Below are positions 25,188 through 34,058 of a stretch of DNA of 34,058 bases, piece after piece. How positions within the stretch are numbered: the first letter of the stretch is position 1; each line of letters starts with the position of its first letter. This DNA comes from Candidatus Saganbacteria bacterium (GTDB lineage: Bacteria; Margulisbacteria; WOR-1; O2-12-FULL-45-9), in NCBI GenBank assembly GCA_016219705.1, contig JACRKQ010000004.1, forward strand, positions 1 through 34,058, given 5' to 3'. The notes beneath the pieces were generated by a model. It made no database searches and was not told the origin of the DNA. It was given only the letters and a program-made list of their open reading frames with translations. Both the position numbers and the translations under genes were made by a program.

Positions 25188-26351
25188 ATGATTTTACCGT
25201 TTTTAGATAATTCAGAAATTAAATTTCTGCAGGGAAATGAAGCCTGCGTTAAGGCGGCGCTTGCCGTTGGCTGCCGCTTTTTTGCCGGTTATCCCATTAC
25301 GCCCTCAACCGAGATCGCCGAAGGGATGGCCAAAGAATTGCCCAAGGTTAACGGTACTTTTATCCAGATGGAAGATGAGATCGCCAGCCTCGGCGCGGTG
25401 ATTGGCGCCTCGATCTGCGGTGTAAAATCGCTGACGGCCACCTCCGGTCCCGGTTTCTCGCTGAAGCAGGAGCATATCGGTTACGCGGTCATCGCAGAGA
25501 TCCCCTGCGTTATTGTTAATGTCATGCGCGGCGGCCCGTCAACTGGATTGCCGACCCTGCCGGCCCAGGGCGATGTGATGCAGGCCCGCTGGGGGACGCA
25601 CGGCGACCATCCGGCTATCGTTCTCTCCCCTTCATCGGTCAGGGAATATTATGATTTAACGATCAAAGCCTTTAATTTGTCGGAAAAATTCCGCACACCG
25701 GTCATCCTCCTGCCGGACGAAGTCATCGCCCACACCAGGGAGAAAGTGGAGATTCCAAAAGAGACCAGAATCATTAACCGCCAGCTCCCCGCCCCCGACG
25801 CCAACAAAGCAAAGCATCAACCTTACGCCGTCAACAGCGCTGACGGCGTTCCGGTTATCCCCAATTTTGGCGAAGGGTTCCGGTTTAATATCACCGGCCT
25901 GGTCCATGACGCCACAGGCTTCCCGGCCGCCACGCCGGAGATCACGGAGAAGCTCCTGTTAAGGATCCATAAAAAAATTGCCGCCGGCGACAATGAGATT
26001 AAGGGAATTGAAATTAATCTTGCCAGAAATTCTGACATCGTCGTTCTTTCTTACGGTTCATCTTTTCGTTCCGGCGCCCAGGCCGCCAGCGAAACCGGGG
26101 TCGGGACAGTAAAACTTACGACTCTTTTCCCTTTTCCGGACAAAGAGATCAAAGAATTGGCCAAAAAAGTTAAGACAATTATCGTCGTGGAGATGAATTT
26201 AGGCCAATTGGTCCGCGAAGTCGAACGGGCCGTCGCTGGTCAGTCCCCCCACGGCGGGCTAGTAAAAGTTTATGGGATCAATATCAGCAACGGTCTTTTG
26301 ATCCATCCGGAAATTATTGTCAGGAAAATTAAAGAATGTCAAAAGACATAA
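25188..26351 (+). CDS. korA: 2-oxoglutarate:ferredoxin oxidoreductase, alpha subunit
   Basis: A 387-residue subunit carrying the pyrimidine-binding domain: NEACVKAALAVGCRFFAGYPITPSTEIAE near 17-45, QMEDEIASLGAVIGAS near 60-75, TSGPGFSLKQEH near 85-96, and RGGPSTGLPTLPAQGDVMQARWG near 114-136. A Rossmann-like domain II ends the protein (LTTLFPFPDKEIKELA). With KorB it forms the core that converts 2-oxoglutarate, CoA and oxidised ferredoxin to succinyl-CoA and CO2, reversibly. An AAGG-type ribosome binding site precedes the ATG. The stop overlaps korB by 16 bp. Confidence 0.9.
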   Translation: MILPFLDNSEIKFLQGNEACVKAALAVGCRFFAGYPITPSTEIAEGMAKELPKVNGTFIQMEDEIASLGAVIGASICGVKSLTATSGPGFSLKQEHIGYAVIAEIPCVIVNVMRGGPSTGLPTLPAQGDVMQARWGTHGDHPAIVLSPSSVREYYDLTIKAFNLSEKFRTPVILLPDEVIAHTREKVEIPKETRIINRQLPAPDANKAKHQPYAVNSADGVPVIPNFGEGFRFNITGLVHDATGFPAATPEITEKLLLRIHKKIAAGDNEIKGIEINLARNSDIVVLSYGSSFRSGAQAASETGVGTVKLTTLFPFPDKEIKELAKKVKTIIVVEMNLGQLVREVERAVAGQSPHGGLVKVYGINISNGLLIHPEIIVRKIKECQKT

Positions 26352-27151
26352 AAGAATATTTGCGGCTTGATAAGTTCCCTCACATCTGGTGCCCCGGCTG
26401 CGGCCATGGCATTATCCTGCAGGCAGTCCTGCGCGCGATCGACCGCTTACAGCTTGACCGTGATAATATCGCGGTCGTCTCCGGTATCGGCTGTTCTTCG
26501 CGGGCCGCCGGTTACGTTGATTTTAATACTCTGCATACCACCCACGGCCGGGCGCTGACTTTTGCCACCGGGATTAAACTGGCCAAACCGGAATTGACCG
26601 TGATCGTCCTCACCGGCGACGGCGATTGCTCGGCAATCGGCGGCAATCACTTGATCCACGCGGCGCGCAGGAATATTGACCTTAATGTCATTGTTTTCAA
26701 TAATTCGATCTACGGCATGACCGGCGGACAATATTCCCCGACAACCCCCACGACCGATTACGCCGCCACCGCTCCCTACGGCAACATCGACAATGCTTTT
26801 GATCTCTGTGAATTGACCAGGGCCGCCGGCGCCTCTTACGTCGCCCGATCAACCACTTTCCACGCCGCGCAAATCCCGCTGTTAGTGGAAAAAGGGATTA
26901 AAAATAAGGGGTTTTCTTTTATTGACATCATTACGGCCTGCCCGATTTATTATGGCCGAATGAATAAAATGCCGGACGCTGTTGATATGCTGAAAACGCA
27001 AAGGGATAATGCCCGGAACATTAAACAATGGGACATCATGACCGCAGAAGAAAAACAGGGGAAATTTGTAATTGGCGAGCTTTATAATAAACCCGCGCCG
27101 GAATATACCGACGCTTATCGGCAATTAAGGGAGAAGACCCATGCGCTTTGA
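26336..27151 (+). CDS. korB: 2-oxoglutarate:ferredoxin oxidoreductase, beta subunit
   Basis: A 271-residue TPP-binding subunit. The WCPGCGHG motif lies at 18-25, and the TPP/Mg signature GDGDCSAIGG at 94-103 is followed by FNNSIYGMTGGQ at 121-132. These are standard for KorB/VorB/PorB. It overlaps korA and korC at its two ends, so the three subunits should be made in equal amounts. The same fold could serve branched 2-oxo acids, but the operon context points to 2-oxoglutarate. Confidence 0.91.
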   Translation: MSKDIKEYLRLDKFPHIWCPGCGHGIILQAVLRAIDRLQLDRDNIAVVSGIGCSSRAAGYVDFNTLHTTHGRALTFATGIKLAKPELTVIVLTGDGDCSAIGGNHLIHAARRNIDLNVIVFNNSIYGMTGGQYSPTTPTTDYAATAPYGNIDNAFDLCELTRAAGASYVARSTTFHAAQIPLLVEKGIKNKGFSFIDIITACPIYYGRMNKMPDAVDMLKTQRDNARNIKQWDIMTAEEKQGKFVIGELYNKPAPEYTDAYRQLREKTHAL

Positions 27152-27692
27152 AATCTGTCTGGCCGGCCACGGCGGCCAGGGATTGGTCTTGGCCGGAAAA
27201 ATTTTGGGCGAGGCTATCGCCCTACACAGCCGGAAAAATGTCGTGCAGACCCAGTCTTACGGCCCGGAATCGCGCGGCGGCGCCAGCCGCTCTGAAGTTG
27301 TCATAAGCGATGAAACAATTAATTATCCTAAAGTCACCCGGCTGGACCTCTTGCTGGCCTTAAGCCAGGAATCAGTCAAAAAATATCTGCTGAACTTAAA
27401 AGACGACGGCATATTGATCGTCGATCCCTTTGGCGTCAAGGAGACGCCGTCGGGGAAATATAAAATTTATTCCCTGCCGATCATGCAGACGGCTAAAAAT
27501 GAGCTGGGAAAAATGATCTTCGGTAATATCGTCGCCCTGGGAGCCATCGCGGCGCTCACCAGGATCATCCCGTTGGAACATTTGGAACAGGCGGTCTTGA
27601 ATAATGTCCCGCAGAAGTTCCAGGCCGATAATAAAAGAGCTTTGCAGATTGGTTTTAAGTTAGGCGAGACTGTACAGAAAGGCAACGGATGA
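27141..27692 (+). CDS. korC: 2-oxoglutarate:ferredoxin oxidoreductase, gamma subunit
   Basis: A 183-residue gamma subunit starting with the GHGGQGLVLAGKILGEA motif (9-25). It is followed by VVQTQSYGPESRGGASRSEVVIS (about 34-56), both hallmarks of this subunit. It completes the four-subunit enzyme with korD, korA and korB. It starts 11 bp inside korB, and its stop overlaps the sucC start (ATGA), tying KOR and succinyl-CoA synthetase expression together. Confidence 0.9.
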   Translation: MRFEICLAGHGGQGLVLAGKILGEAIALHSRKNVVQTQSYGPESRGGASRSEVVISDETINYPKVTRLDLLLALSQESVKKYLLNLKDDGILIVDPFGVKETPSGKYKIYSLPIMQTAKNELGKMIFGNIVALGAIAALTRIIPLEHLEQAVLNNVPQKFQADNKRALQIGFKLGETVQKGNG

Positions 27693-28774
27693 AACTCTAC
27701 GAATATCAGGCTAAAGAATTGCTGGCCAAATTTGGGATCTTAACCCCGGCGGGACAAGTGGCCGCCTCCTCCGATGAAGCAGTCAGGATTGCCGCTGTTC
27801 TCGGTTTACCGCTGGCCATCAAAGCCCAGGTCCAGGTCGGCGGACGCGGCAAAGCCGGCGGCATTAAAATTGCCCGGACCATTGCAGAAGTCAGCTCCCT
27901 GTCACAGCAAATTCTTAATATGAAAATTAAAGAACTGCCAGTTAAGAAAGTCCTGCTGGAGCAAGCGGTCGACATCGAAAAAGAATACTACCTGGGGATA
28001 ATCGTCGATCGCGCCAACAAGGGCAACACTTTAATATTTTCAACCGTAGGCGGCATTGATATTGAGGAAGTGGCTCGAACTGAACCCGATAAAATCCTTA
28101 AGTTCGAAATCCGAAACAAATTCAAAACTCAAATTTCCGAAATTCCAAATGAAATAATTGACTCACTGATAAAAATGTATTTTGCCGTTGATGCCACGCT
28201 GGCAGAGATTAATCCGCTGGTCATAACAAAAAGCGGCAAAGTTATTGCCGCTGACGCTAAAATTATTATCGACGATAATGCTCTCTTCCGCCATCCGGAA
28301 TTCAGCTCGATCAGCGAGGGAGCGGAAACTGACCCCATCGAGGCCGAGGCACAGCGCCGCAAAATTGCCTACGTCAGACTCCCCGGCAATGTCGGGATCA
28401 TCGGCAATGGCGCCGGTCTTGTTATGTCGACAATGGATGAAGTGAAGCGCGCCGGCGGCAGTCCCGCAGACTTCCTCGATATCGGCGGCGGCGCCAAAGC
28501 GGACGTCGTTAAATCAACCTTGGAGCTTTTACTGATGGACAAGAACATTAAAGGGATCTTTTTCAATGTTTTCGGCGGCATTACCCGCTGTGATGAAGTC
28601 GCTAAAGGTCTGATCGCCGCCATTGATGAATTAAAGATTAAACTCCCCATTGTCATCCGCTTAACCGGCACCAGAAGCGCAGAGGGTTGCAAGCTCATCG
28701 CCGAGACAAAATTATTGACCGCCAGTTCCATGCAGGAAGGAGCCAGGAAAATCGTTGAGCATATTAGTCAATAA
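27689..28774 (+). CDS. sucC: Succinyl-CoA synthetase (ADP-forming), beta subunit
   Basis: A 361-residue ATP-grasp subunit, slightly shorter than typical bacterial SucC. It starts [17 protein letters not shown]. The nucleotide-binding [13 protein letters not shown] lies near 48-60, the Mg-binding AEINPLV near 173-179, and the [15 protein letters not shown] signature near 290-304. It makes succinate and ATP from succinyl-CoA, or the reverse when the pathway runs reductively. Whether the nucleotide is ADP or GDP cannot be judged. It overlaps korC by 4 bp. Confidence 0.92.
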   Translation: MKLYEYQAKELLAKFGILTPAGQVAASSDEAVRIAAVLGLPLAIKAQVQVGGRGKAGGIKIARTIAEVSSLSQQILNMKIKELPVKKVLLEQAVDIEKEYYLGIIVDRANKGNTLIFSTVGGIDIEEVARTEPDKILKFEIRNKFKTQISEIPNEIIDSLIKMYFAVDATLAEINPLVITKSGKVIAADAKIIIDDNALFRHPEFSSISEGAETDPIEAEAQRRKIAYVRLPGNVGIIGNGAGLVMSTMDEVKRAGGSPADFLDIGGGAKADVVKSTLELLLMDKNIKGIFFNVFGGITRCDEVAKGLIAAIDELKIKLPIVIRLTGTRSAEGCKLIAETKLLTASSMQEGARKIVEHISQ

Positions 28775-29630
28775 AAAAACCAGGGTCTTAGTCCAGGGAA
28801 TTACCGGCCGCGAAGGGAGCTTCCACACCGGCCAGATGCTGGAGTTCGGGACAAAGATCGTCGGCGGGGTTACCCCGGGTAAAGGCGGCCAGGAAGTCCA
28901 TGGAGTTAAAGTATATAATAATGTAAAAGAGGCTGTGGCCGCAACTCAAGCCAACGCCACGATCGTTTTTGTTCCCGCTCCTTTCTGCAAAGCCGCCATT
29001 TTCGAAGCGGCCGACGCCGGCCTCCCGCTCATTGTCGCCTTGACCGAAGGGATCCCAACACAAGACATGATTGACGCGGTTAATTACGTGAAAGAGAGGA
29101 GGCTGCGCCTGATCGGCCCCAATTGCCCCGGCATCACCACCCCGTATGAAGCGAAACTCGGGTTTATGCCCAATAATATTTTTAAAAAGGGCGAAGTCGG
29201 CGTTATCTCCCGTTCCGGCACGCTCACTTACGAGATAATTTATGAATTAACCCAGGTCGGGATCGGCCAATCGACCTGCATCGGCATCGGCGGCGACCCT
29301 ATTTTAGGCTCAACCTTCGTTGAACTCCTCCCCGATTTTAATGCCGATCCCCAGACCAAAACGGTCGTCATGCTGGGAGAGATCGGCGGCTCCGACGAAG
29401 AGGTCGCGGCCGAATACATCGCTACCAAAATGAAGAAACCTGTGATAGCATTTATCTCTGGGCGGACCGCGCCGGAAGGGAAAAGAATGGGCCACGCCGG
29501 CGCTATCATCTCCGGCAGTTTCGGCACGGCGCAATCAAAAGTCAGCGCCTTAACCGCGGCGGGAGTCCCAATTGCCGAAACAACTAATGCGATCCCGGAA
29601 ATGGTCAAACATGTTCTGCAGAGGAGCTGA
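28755..29630 (+). CDS. sucD: Succinyl-CoA synthetase, alpha subunit
   Basis: A 291-residue CoA-binding subunit. [18 protein letters not shown] (about 15-32) and the catalytic His in [12 protein letters not shown]-like sequence ([12 protein letters not shown], about 241-252) are present. It starts with TTG at 28755, inside sucC, preceded by GGAAGGAG; no in-frame ATG lies near. Translation is likely coupled to sucC. Together the pair links the KOR product to succinate, the substrate of the downstream SDH genes. Confidence 0.92.
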   Translation: MSILVNKKTRVLVQGITGREGSFHTGQMLEFGTKIVGGVTPGKGGQEVHGVKVYNNVKEAVAATQANATIVFVPAPFCKAAIFEAADAGLPLIVALTEGIPTQDMIDAVNYVKERRLRLIGPNCPGITTPYEAKLGFMPNNIFKKGEVGVISRSGTLTYEIIYELTQVGIGQSTCIGIGGDPILGSTFVELLPDFNADPQTKTVVMLGEIGGSDEEVAAEYIATKMKKPVIAFISGRTAPEGKRMGHAGAIISGSFGTAQSKVSALTAAGVPIAETTNAIPEMVKHVLQRS

Positions 29631-29635
29631 TTTAA

Positions 29636-30772
29636 ATGCTTAAAGATATAAAAATCGTCGATACCACCCTGCGCGACGGAGAACAGACGGCGGGAGTCGT
29701 TTTTTCCAATGAAGAAAAATTAACTATCGCCCGCCTGCTCTCTGAAGCCGGAGTCTTCCAAATTGAAGTCGGCGTGCCGGCCATGGGCGGCGCGGAAAAA
29801 GAAGCGATAAAATCGATCGTCAAAGCCGGCTTAAAAAGCAGTCTGATGGGCTGGAATAGGGCCATCACCGAAGATATCGAGAGTTCAATCGCTTGCGGCT
29901 TAGACGCCGTCGCCATCTCCATCTCCGTTTCTGATGTTCATATAAAAGAAAAGCTGAATAAAAGTCGGGAATGGGTCCTGGAAACTGTCTGCCGGGCGAT
30001 TAATTTTGCTAAAAGCCACGGCCTGTATGTTTCCGCTAACGCGGAAGACGCTTCCCGGGCTAATTCCGAATTTTTACTCACCTTTGTCAAGACTGTTAAA
30101 GACGCCGGCGCGGATCGTTTAAGATATTGTGACACGACCGGCTCGCTTGATCCGCTAAGCGCTTACGCCAAGATCAAAGAGATTCTGGAAAAAGTCGGCC
30201 TGCCGCTCGAGATCCACACTCATAACGACTTTGGCATGGCTTCGGGCAACACCCTCGCCGCTCTCGAGGCCGGAGCCGCTTTCGCTTCGGTCACCGTCAA
30301 TGGTCTGGGCGAGCGGGCGGGCAATGCCGCTCTCGAAGAAATCGTCATGGCGCTAAAGTACCTGAAAAATTATGACGTCGGTTTTGATATAACCAAAATT
30401 CGCTCCTTATCTGATTATGTCGCCAAAGCGTCGGATCGGGAAATCCCCGCCAGCAAGCCGATTGTCGGGAAAAATATCTTCCGGCACGAAGCCGGCATTA
30501 TTGCCGACGCGATATTAAAACATCCCGGCATGTACGATGTTTTTCCTCCCCAGGTGGTGGGCGGCATCCGACAATTACTGATCAGCAAACACTCCGGCCG
30601 CGCCGCCATTATTTCAAAATATAATGAGTACGGCATTGAAATTGATGAGGCCGCCGCCGGAAAAATACTAGAAGCGGTCAGGGAAAAATCGATCGAAATG
30701 AAAAGGCCCTTATTTGACAAAGAATTGATGCAGATATATTATGAGATTGTCGGCTATCCGAAAAAAACGTAA
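29636..30772 (+). CDS. NifV-type homocitrate synthase-like enzyme
   Basis: A 378-residue member of the isopropylmalate/homocitrate synthase family. It carries [16 protein letters not shown] at 8-23, the HTHND metal-binding motif near 195, and the second signature [15 protein letters not shown] near 222-236. A short C-terminal domain follows, with [12 protein letters not shown] and SKHSGRAAI. The VVFS and GWNR segments favour the NifV/AksA (homocitrate) group over isopropylmalate synthase. It would add acetyl-CoA to 2-oxoglutarate, or to oxaloacetate if it has citrate synthase activity. No nif genes are visible. GAGGAG lies 9 nt before the ATG. It is the second acyl-condensing enzyme of this family in one operon. 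Confidence 0.8.
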   Translation: MLKDIKIVDTTLRDGEQTAGVVFSNEEKLTIARLLSEAGVFQIEVGVPAMGGAEKEAIKSIVKAGLKSSLMGWNRAITEDIESSIACGLDAVAISISVSDVHIKEKLNKSREWVLETVCRAINFAKSHGLYVSANAEDASRANSEFLLTFVKTVKDAGADRLRYCDTTGSLDPLSAYAKIKEILEKVGLPLEIHTHNDFGMASGNTLAALEAGAAFASVTVNGLGERAGNAALEEIVMALKYLKNYDVGFDITKIRSLSDYVAKASDREIPASKPIVGKNIFRHEAGIIADAILKHPGMYDVFPPQVVGGIRQLLISKHSGRAAIISKYNEYGIEIDEAAAGKILEAVREKSIEMKRPLFDKELMQIYYEIVGYPKKT

Positions 30773-30779
30773 GTAAAAA

Positions 30780-31160
30780 ATGTTCGATAACTTAAAAAAA
30801 GAATCCGTCATCGCTTATCAATCCGGTATTGGGATGTGGGCTTTTGTTTTGCACCGCATCACCGGCTTAAGTTTGATTTTTTACCTATTGCTGCATATCG
30901 TCGTTATTTCCACCTCCCTGAAGGGGCCGCAACCTTTTAATAATTTATTAGCCGTCCTGACCGCTCCGCCTTTTGTCGTCGCTGACCTGGCTCTTCTGGC
31001 CGCCATCCTTTTCCATGGCTTAAACGGCGCGCGGATTGTCATTTTTGATACCGGGATTGGCATCCGCCAGCAGAAGTTGATTTTCTGGCTGCTGCTGCTT
31101 CCGGCAGTAATAATTTGGATCATGACGTTATATTTTACCTTGCCCCACATATTCAGATAA
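30780..31160 (+). CDS. sdhC: Succinate dehydrogenase/fumarate reductase membrane subunit (SdhC-like)
   Basis: A 126-residue protein with three membrane helices (about 18-45, 62-85, 97-121). It contains the cytochrome b signature HRITGL near 23-28 and FHGLNGARIVIFD near 80-92, whose His can bind heme b. It anchors the SdhAB dimer and exchanges electrons with quinone. It follows the NifV-type gene by 7 nt, without a good ribosome binding site, so coupling to upstream translation is likely. Confidence 0.85.
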   Translation: MFDNLKKESVIAYQSGIGMWAFVLHRITGLSLIFYLLLHIVVISTSLKGPQPFNNLLAVLTAPPFVVADLALLAAILFHGLNGARIVIFDTGIGIRQQKLIFWLLLLPAVIIWIMTLYFTLPHIFR

Positions 31161-31178
31161 TAGAAAGTAGGCTTAGGA

Positions 31179-31520
31179 ATGAAAAAGGCTGCCTTGTTAT
31201 GGCTGCTGCAGCGCGTGACGGCTGTATTGATTTTTATCGTCCTGGGCGTCCATGTTTATCGCGTCCATTATGTTGAATTGGGCCAGCCGATCCTCTTTGC
31301 CGGCATCGCTATCAGATTAAAAAGTTTGTTAATGCTCGTGATCGATTCAAGTCTTCTGTTTTTCGGCCTCTTCCATGGCTTGAACGGACTGCGTACAGTC
31401 TTACTCGATTATGATTTTTTTGACCGGCAGGAAAAATTGCTCTCATGGGTTTTGAGTATCATCGGTATTATCTTCTTCATTCTAGGAGTGAAAGGTCTAT
31501 GGGCCTTCATCATCAGGTAA
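31179..31520 (+). CDS. sdhD: Succinate dehydrogenase/fumarate reductase membrane subunit (SdhD-like)
   Basis: A 113-residue, three-helix protein related to the preceding subunit: LQRVTAV near 9-15 replaces the HRITG motif, and FHGLNGLRTVLLDY near 63-76 is conserved. Histidines in GVHVYRVHY and FHGLNG are possible heme ligands. It overlaps the sdhA start by 22 bp. The two homologous anchors suggest a heterodimeric membrane domain. Confidence 0.83.
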   Translation: MKKAALLWLLQRVTAVLIFIVLGVHVYRVHYVELGQPILFAGIAIRLKSLLMLVIDSSLLFFGLFHGLNGLRTVLLDYDFFDRQEKLLSWVLSIIGIIFFILGVKGLWAFIIR

Positions 31521-33202
31521 TTGTCGTCGGCGCCGGCCTCTCCGGCCTGCGCGCCGCGCTCGCCGCGCAGCAAGACGGCCTGGATGTGGCAATTTTGTCG
31601 CGGGTGCACCCGGTCCGCTCGCATTCTATCGCCGCCCAGGGGGGGATCAACGCTTCTTTAGCCAACGCCGAAGGCGGCCGCGATGATAATTGGGAAAAAC
31701 ACGCTTTTGATACGATTAAAGGCTCGGATTATTTAGCTGACCAGGACGCGGTCGAGATCATGACCAAAGAAGCCCCCGGTATCGTCTATGAAATGGAGCA
31801 TTGGGGGACGCCTTTCAGCCGCACGATTGACGGGAGAATCGCCCAGCGGCCGTTTGGCGGCGCCGCTTTCCCCCGCACCTGCTACGCCGCCGATATTACC
31901 GGCCACGCCCTCCTCCACACCATGTATGAAAAATCGGTTAAAGAAGAGATCAAGGTTTATGAAGAATATTTGCTTCTCTCCATTGTTAAGCATGACAATG
32001 CCTGCGTCGGGATCGTCGCCTTAAATATTAATAACGGAGAAATTATTGCTATGAGCGCTGACGCCGTTATTATCGCCAGCGGCGGCTACGGCCGGATTTA
32101 CGGCAATTCCACCAACGCCCTTATCAACACCGGCTCCGGCATGGCCGCCGCTTACCTGTCCGCCGGCGTGCCGCTGAAAGATCTGGAATTTGTCCAGTTC
32201 CACCCGACCTCGCTTTACGGCACCAATATTTTGATCACGGAGGGGGCGCGGGGCGAGGGCGGATATCTTTTTAATAATCGCCATGAAAGATTTATGAAAA
32301 ATTACGCCGCCAAAGCCATGGAGCTGGCGCCGCGCGATATCGTCGCCCGTTCGATCCAAACAGAAATCAACGAAGGCCGCTGTTATAATAACGCTTATGT
32401 TCTTCTTGACCTGCGCCATTTGGGCAGAAAGAAAATTATGGAGCGCTTGCCGGGGATCCGCGATATCTGCCTCCATTTTGCCGGCCTTGACCCGATCAAC
32501 AAACCTATCCCGATCCAGCCGGGACAGCATTATTCCATGGGCGGTATCGATACGAACGCTAATGGAGAGACCAGCCTGGCCGGATTATTCGCCGCCGGTG
32601 AAGCCGCGTGTGTTTCGGTCCACGGCGGCAATCGCCTGGGCGGTAATTCCCTGCTTGATACGATAGTCTTCGGTAAACTCTCCGGCCATTTTGCCTCCGG
32701 CTACGTGAAAGCCAAAAAGAAAAATGCGGCGGATCAAGCCCTGCAGGCTGAATTGGCAAAGGTCAAGGCTAAAGTTTCCCGTTTAGAAAATTCCGCCGGC
32801 AAAGAGAATCCGGCCAAAGTCAGGAGCGAATTAAAGACAACGATGATGGAAGAGGCCGGCGTTTTTCGGACGAAAGCTAAATTGGAAGCGGGCCTGGCTA
32901 AAATTAAAGAGCTGAAAGAGCGTTACAAGCAAATCCATCTTTTGAGTAAAATTAAAAAATATAATCTCGACCTGGTCAGGAATCTGGAGTTAGAAGGAAA
33001 ATTAGCTCTAGCGGAAGTGATTGTTTTGGGGGCGCTGAAACGCGAAGAGAGCCGTGGCTCCCATTTCCGGACAGATTATCCTACCCGCAATGATGAACAT
33101 TGGCTGAAACACACGCTGGCCCACCACACTGAAAGCGGGCCAAGGCTTGATTATAAAGCGGTGACCATTACCCGGTTCCGGCCGCAAGCGAGGACATATT
33201 GA
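31499..33202 (+). CDS. sdhA: Succinate dehydrogenase/fumarate reductase flavoprotein subunit
   Basis: A 567-residue flavoprotein. The FAD-binding GAGLSG is at 11-16, and the His that should carry the covalent FAD is H42 in RSHSIAAQGG. EFVQFHPTSLYG, ITEGARGEGG, the catalytic Arg of APRDIVAR, and HGGNRLGGNSLLDTIVFGK follow. The C-terminal SRGSHFRTDYPTRND is also normal. I chose the ATG at 31499 because it starts MGLHHQVIVVGAG and follows AGGAGTG. A longer in-frame start at 31445 lies within sdhD and gives an unrelated N-terminus. The direction, oxidation or fumarate reduction, cannot be told from sequence. Confidence 0.93.
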   Translation: MGLHHQVIVVGAGLSGLRAALAAQQDGLDVAILSRVHPVRSHSIAAQGGINASLANAEGGRDDNWEKHAFDTIKGSDYLADQDAVEIMTKEAPGIVYEMEHWGTPFSRTIDGRIAQRPFGGAAFPRTCYAADITGHALLHTMYEKSVKEEIKVYEEYLLLSIVKHDNACVGIVALNINNGEIIAMSADAVIIASGGYGRIYGNSTNALINTGSGMAAAYLSAGVPLKDLEFVQFHPTSLYGTNILITEGARGEGGYLFNNRHERFMKNYAAKAMELAPRDIVARSIQTEINEGRCYNNAYVLLDLRHLGRKKIMERLPGIRDICLHFAGLDPINKPIPIQPGQHYSMGGIDTNANGETSLAGLFAAGEAACVSVHGGNRLGGNSLLDTIVFGKLSGHFASGYVKAKKKNAADQALQAELAKVKAKVSRLENSAGKENPAKVRSELKTTMMEEAGVFRTKAKLEAGLAKIKELKERYKQIHLLSKIKKYNLDLVRNLELEGKLALAEVIVLGALKREESRGSHFRTDYPTRNDEHWLKHTLAHHTESGPRLDYKAVTITRFRPQARTY

Positions 33203-33915
33203 TGGTGACATTTAAAATTGAACGCTTCAACCCGGATGTTGATAAAGCCCCATATTTTCAAACCTACGAAGTTGCCGCGGGAAAAGAGATGTCGGTGCTG
33301 GAAGCGCTTTTCTATGTCGTCGAGAACCTGGACGGCTCGCTGGCTTTCCGCTATTCCTGCCGCGGCGCGGTCTGCGGCTCCTGCGCCATGCGGATCAATG
33401 GGAAAAACCGCCTCGCCTGCCAAACGCTCTTGAAAAAATTAAAATCTCCAGTCATCACCGTTTCCCCTCTCCCCCACCTCCCAATAGTTAAAGATTTAAT
33501 CGTCGACATGGACCACTTTTTTAAAAATTATGAAAAGATCAAACCGTATTTAGTCAATAACACGTCTGCGCCGGAAAAAGAGCGGCGGCAATCAATATTA
33601 GAACGGGCGAAGATCGACGAGATGATCGCCTGCATCCTCTGCGGTGCTTGTTTTTCCGCCTGCACCGTGGCCGCGACTGATAAAAAATTTATCGGGCCGG
33701 CGGCGCTGACTAAAGCCTACCGCTTTTGGGCGGACTCCAGGGATAACCTGGGAGACGAACGGCTGGCGCTGGTTGCCGGGGAACACGGCGCCCTGCGCTG
33801 CCACACATTATTTAATTGCGCGGAAGCCTGCCCAAAAAATATCGTCCCAACTTATTCGATCCAACAATTAAAAGGCGGGTTAGTCAAATGCCGCTTTTCG
33901 AAGCCAGCTAAATAA
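33202..33915 (+). CDS. sdhB: Succinate dehydrogenase/fumarate reductase iron-sulfur subunit
   Basis: A 237-residue subunit with an N-terminal [2Fe-2S] domain (C53, C58, C61, C73) and a C-terminal domain holding CILCGACFSAC and CHTLFNCAEACPKN for the [4Fe-4S] and [3Fe-4S] clusters. It carries electrons from SdhA to the membrane anchor. Its ATG overlaps the sdhA stop by one base (TGATG), with AGGA upstream; a TTG one codon earlier is possible. It is the last gene of the operon, and no clear terminator is seen in the remaining 143 bp. Confidence 0.93.
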   Translation: MVTFKIERFNPDVDKAPYFQTYEVAAGKEMSVLEALFYVVENLDGSLAFRYSCRGAVCGSCAMRINGKNRLACQTLLKKLKSPVITVSPLPHLPIVKDLIVDMDHFFKNYEKIKPYLVNNTSAPEKERRQSILERAKIDEMIACILCGACFSACTVAATDKKFIGPAALTKAYRFWADSRDNLGDERLALVAGEHGALRCHTLFNCAEACPKNIVPTYSIQQLKGGLVKCRFSKPAK

Positions 33916-34058
33916 TCACAGCTCTGACGAATAGTATTTCTTCGCACCCGTAAACCCCTTCCCACTTGCCGACGCATCTTTTTATCAACCAGGGACCCAT
34001 TTTCCTCTTGTTCCAAGGGATTTTCTTCGCAAAGGCAAGTTTTGCTTGATATCATAAC

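Noticed and set aside
31445-31498. Longer N-terminus for SdhA
   Set aside because: These codons lie inside sdhD in another frame. The MGLHHQVIVVGAG start at 31499 has a ribosome binding site and fits the flavoprotein family.
33916-34058. A gene on the minus strand at the right edge
   Set aside because: The short frame there has no motif or start signal. No terminator hairpin was found either.

Overview
The window looks like a bacterial chromosome segment from an uncultivated anaerobe, with two very different halves. The gene set and style suggest a candidate-phylum bacterium of the Margulisbacteria/Saganbacteria or Elusimicrobiota/Omnitrophota kind: a Re-type citrate synthase-like enzyme, ferredoxin-linked 2-oxoglutarate oxidoreductase, many DUF4143 ATPases and a very large helical protein. 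There is no rRNA or other marker gene, so this placement is only a guess. I saw no tRNA, rRNA, CRISPR array, integrase or transposase, and no gene-free stretch exceeds 300 bases.

Positions 1 to about 23,000 are an accessory region. It starts with the 3' end of a large gene running off the left edge. Six complete, mutually divergent AAA_14/DUF4143 ATPase genes on both strands follow (995-2401, 2651-3850, 4186-5625, 5833-6960, 7953-9170, 10009-11166). Two toxin-antitoxin pairs sit between them: HEPN plus MNT at 7192-7895, and DUF4258 plus DUF2283 at 9383-9896. Small duplicated scraps and short direct repeats mark past rearrangements. A 3,346-residue gene (11265-21305) comes next, then the tail of a seventh, broken ATPase and an AbiEi/AbiEii pair (21703-23014). 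Several ATPase promoters carry dyad symmetry and lie so close to the start codon that leaderless mRNAs are predicted. The giant protein has only about 16 lysines, and the fragment at the left edge has none, although neighbouring genes are lysine-rich.

Positions 23,121-33,915 are a compact, same-strand, twelve-gene operon with more GC-rich coding sequence. Its order is a Re-citrate synthase-like enzyme with an extra C-terminal Cache-like domain, korD, korA, korB, korC, sucC, sucD, a NifV-type homocitrate-synthase-like gene, sdhC, sdhD, sdhA, sdhB. Start and stop codons overlap or nearly touch throughout. Together the products would make citrate from acetyl-CoA and oxaloacetate. They would also interconvert 2-oxoglutarate, succinyl-CoA, succinate and fumarate, using ferredoxin and membrane quinone as electron carriers. 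Aconitase and isocitrate dehydrogenase are not in the window. The cluster could run oxidatively, reductively or as two half-branches.

The best candidates for something new are the Cache-like domain fused to the citrate synthase-like enzyme, the lysine-depleted giant protein family, and the ATPase array with leaderless, dyad-bearing promoters.
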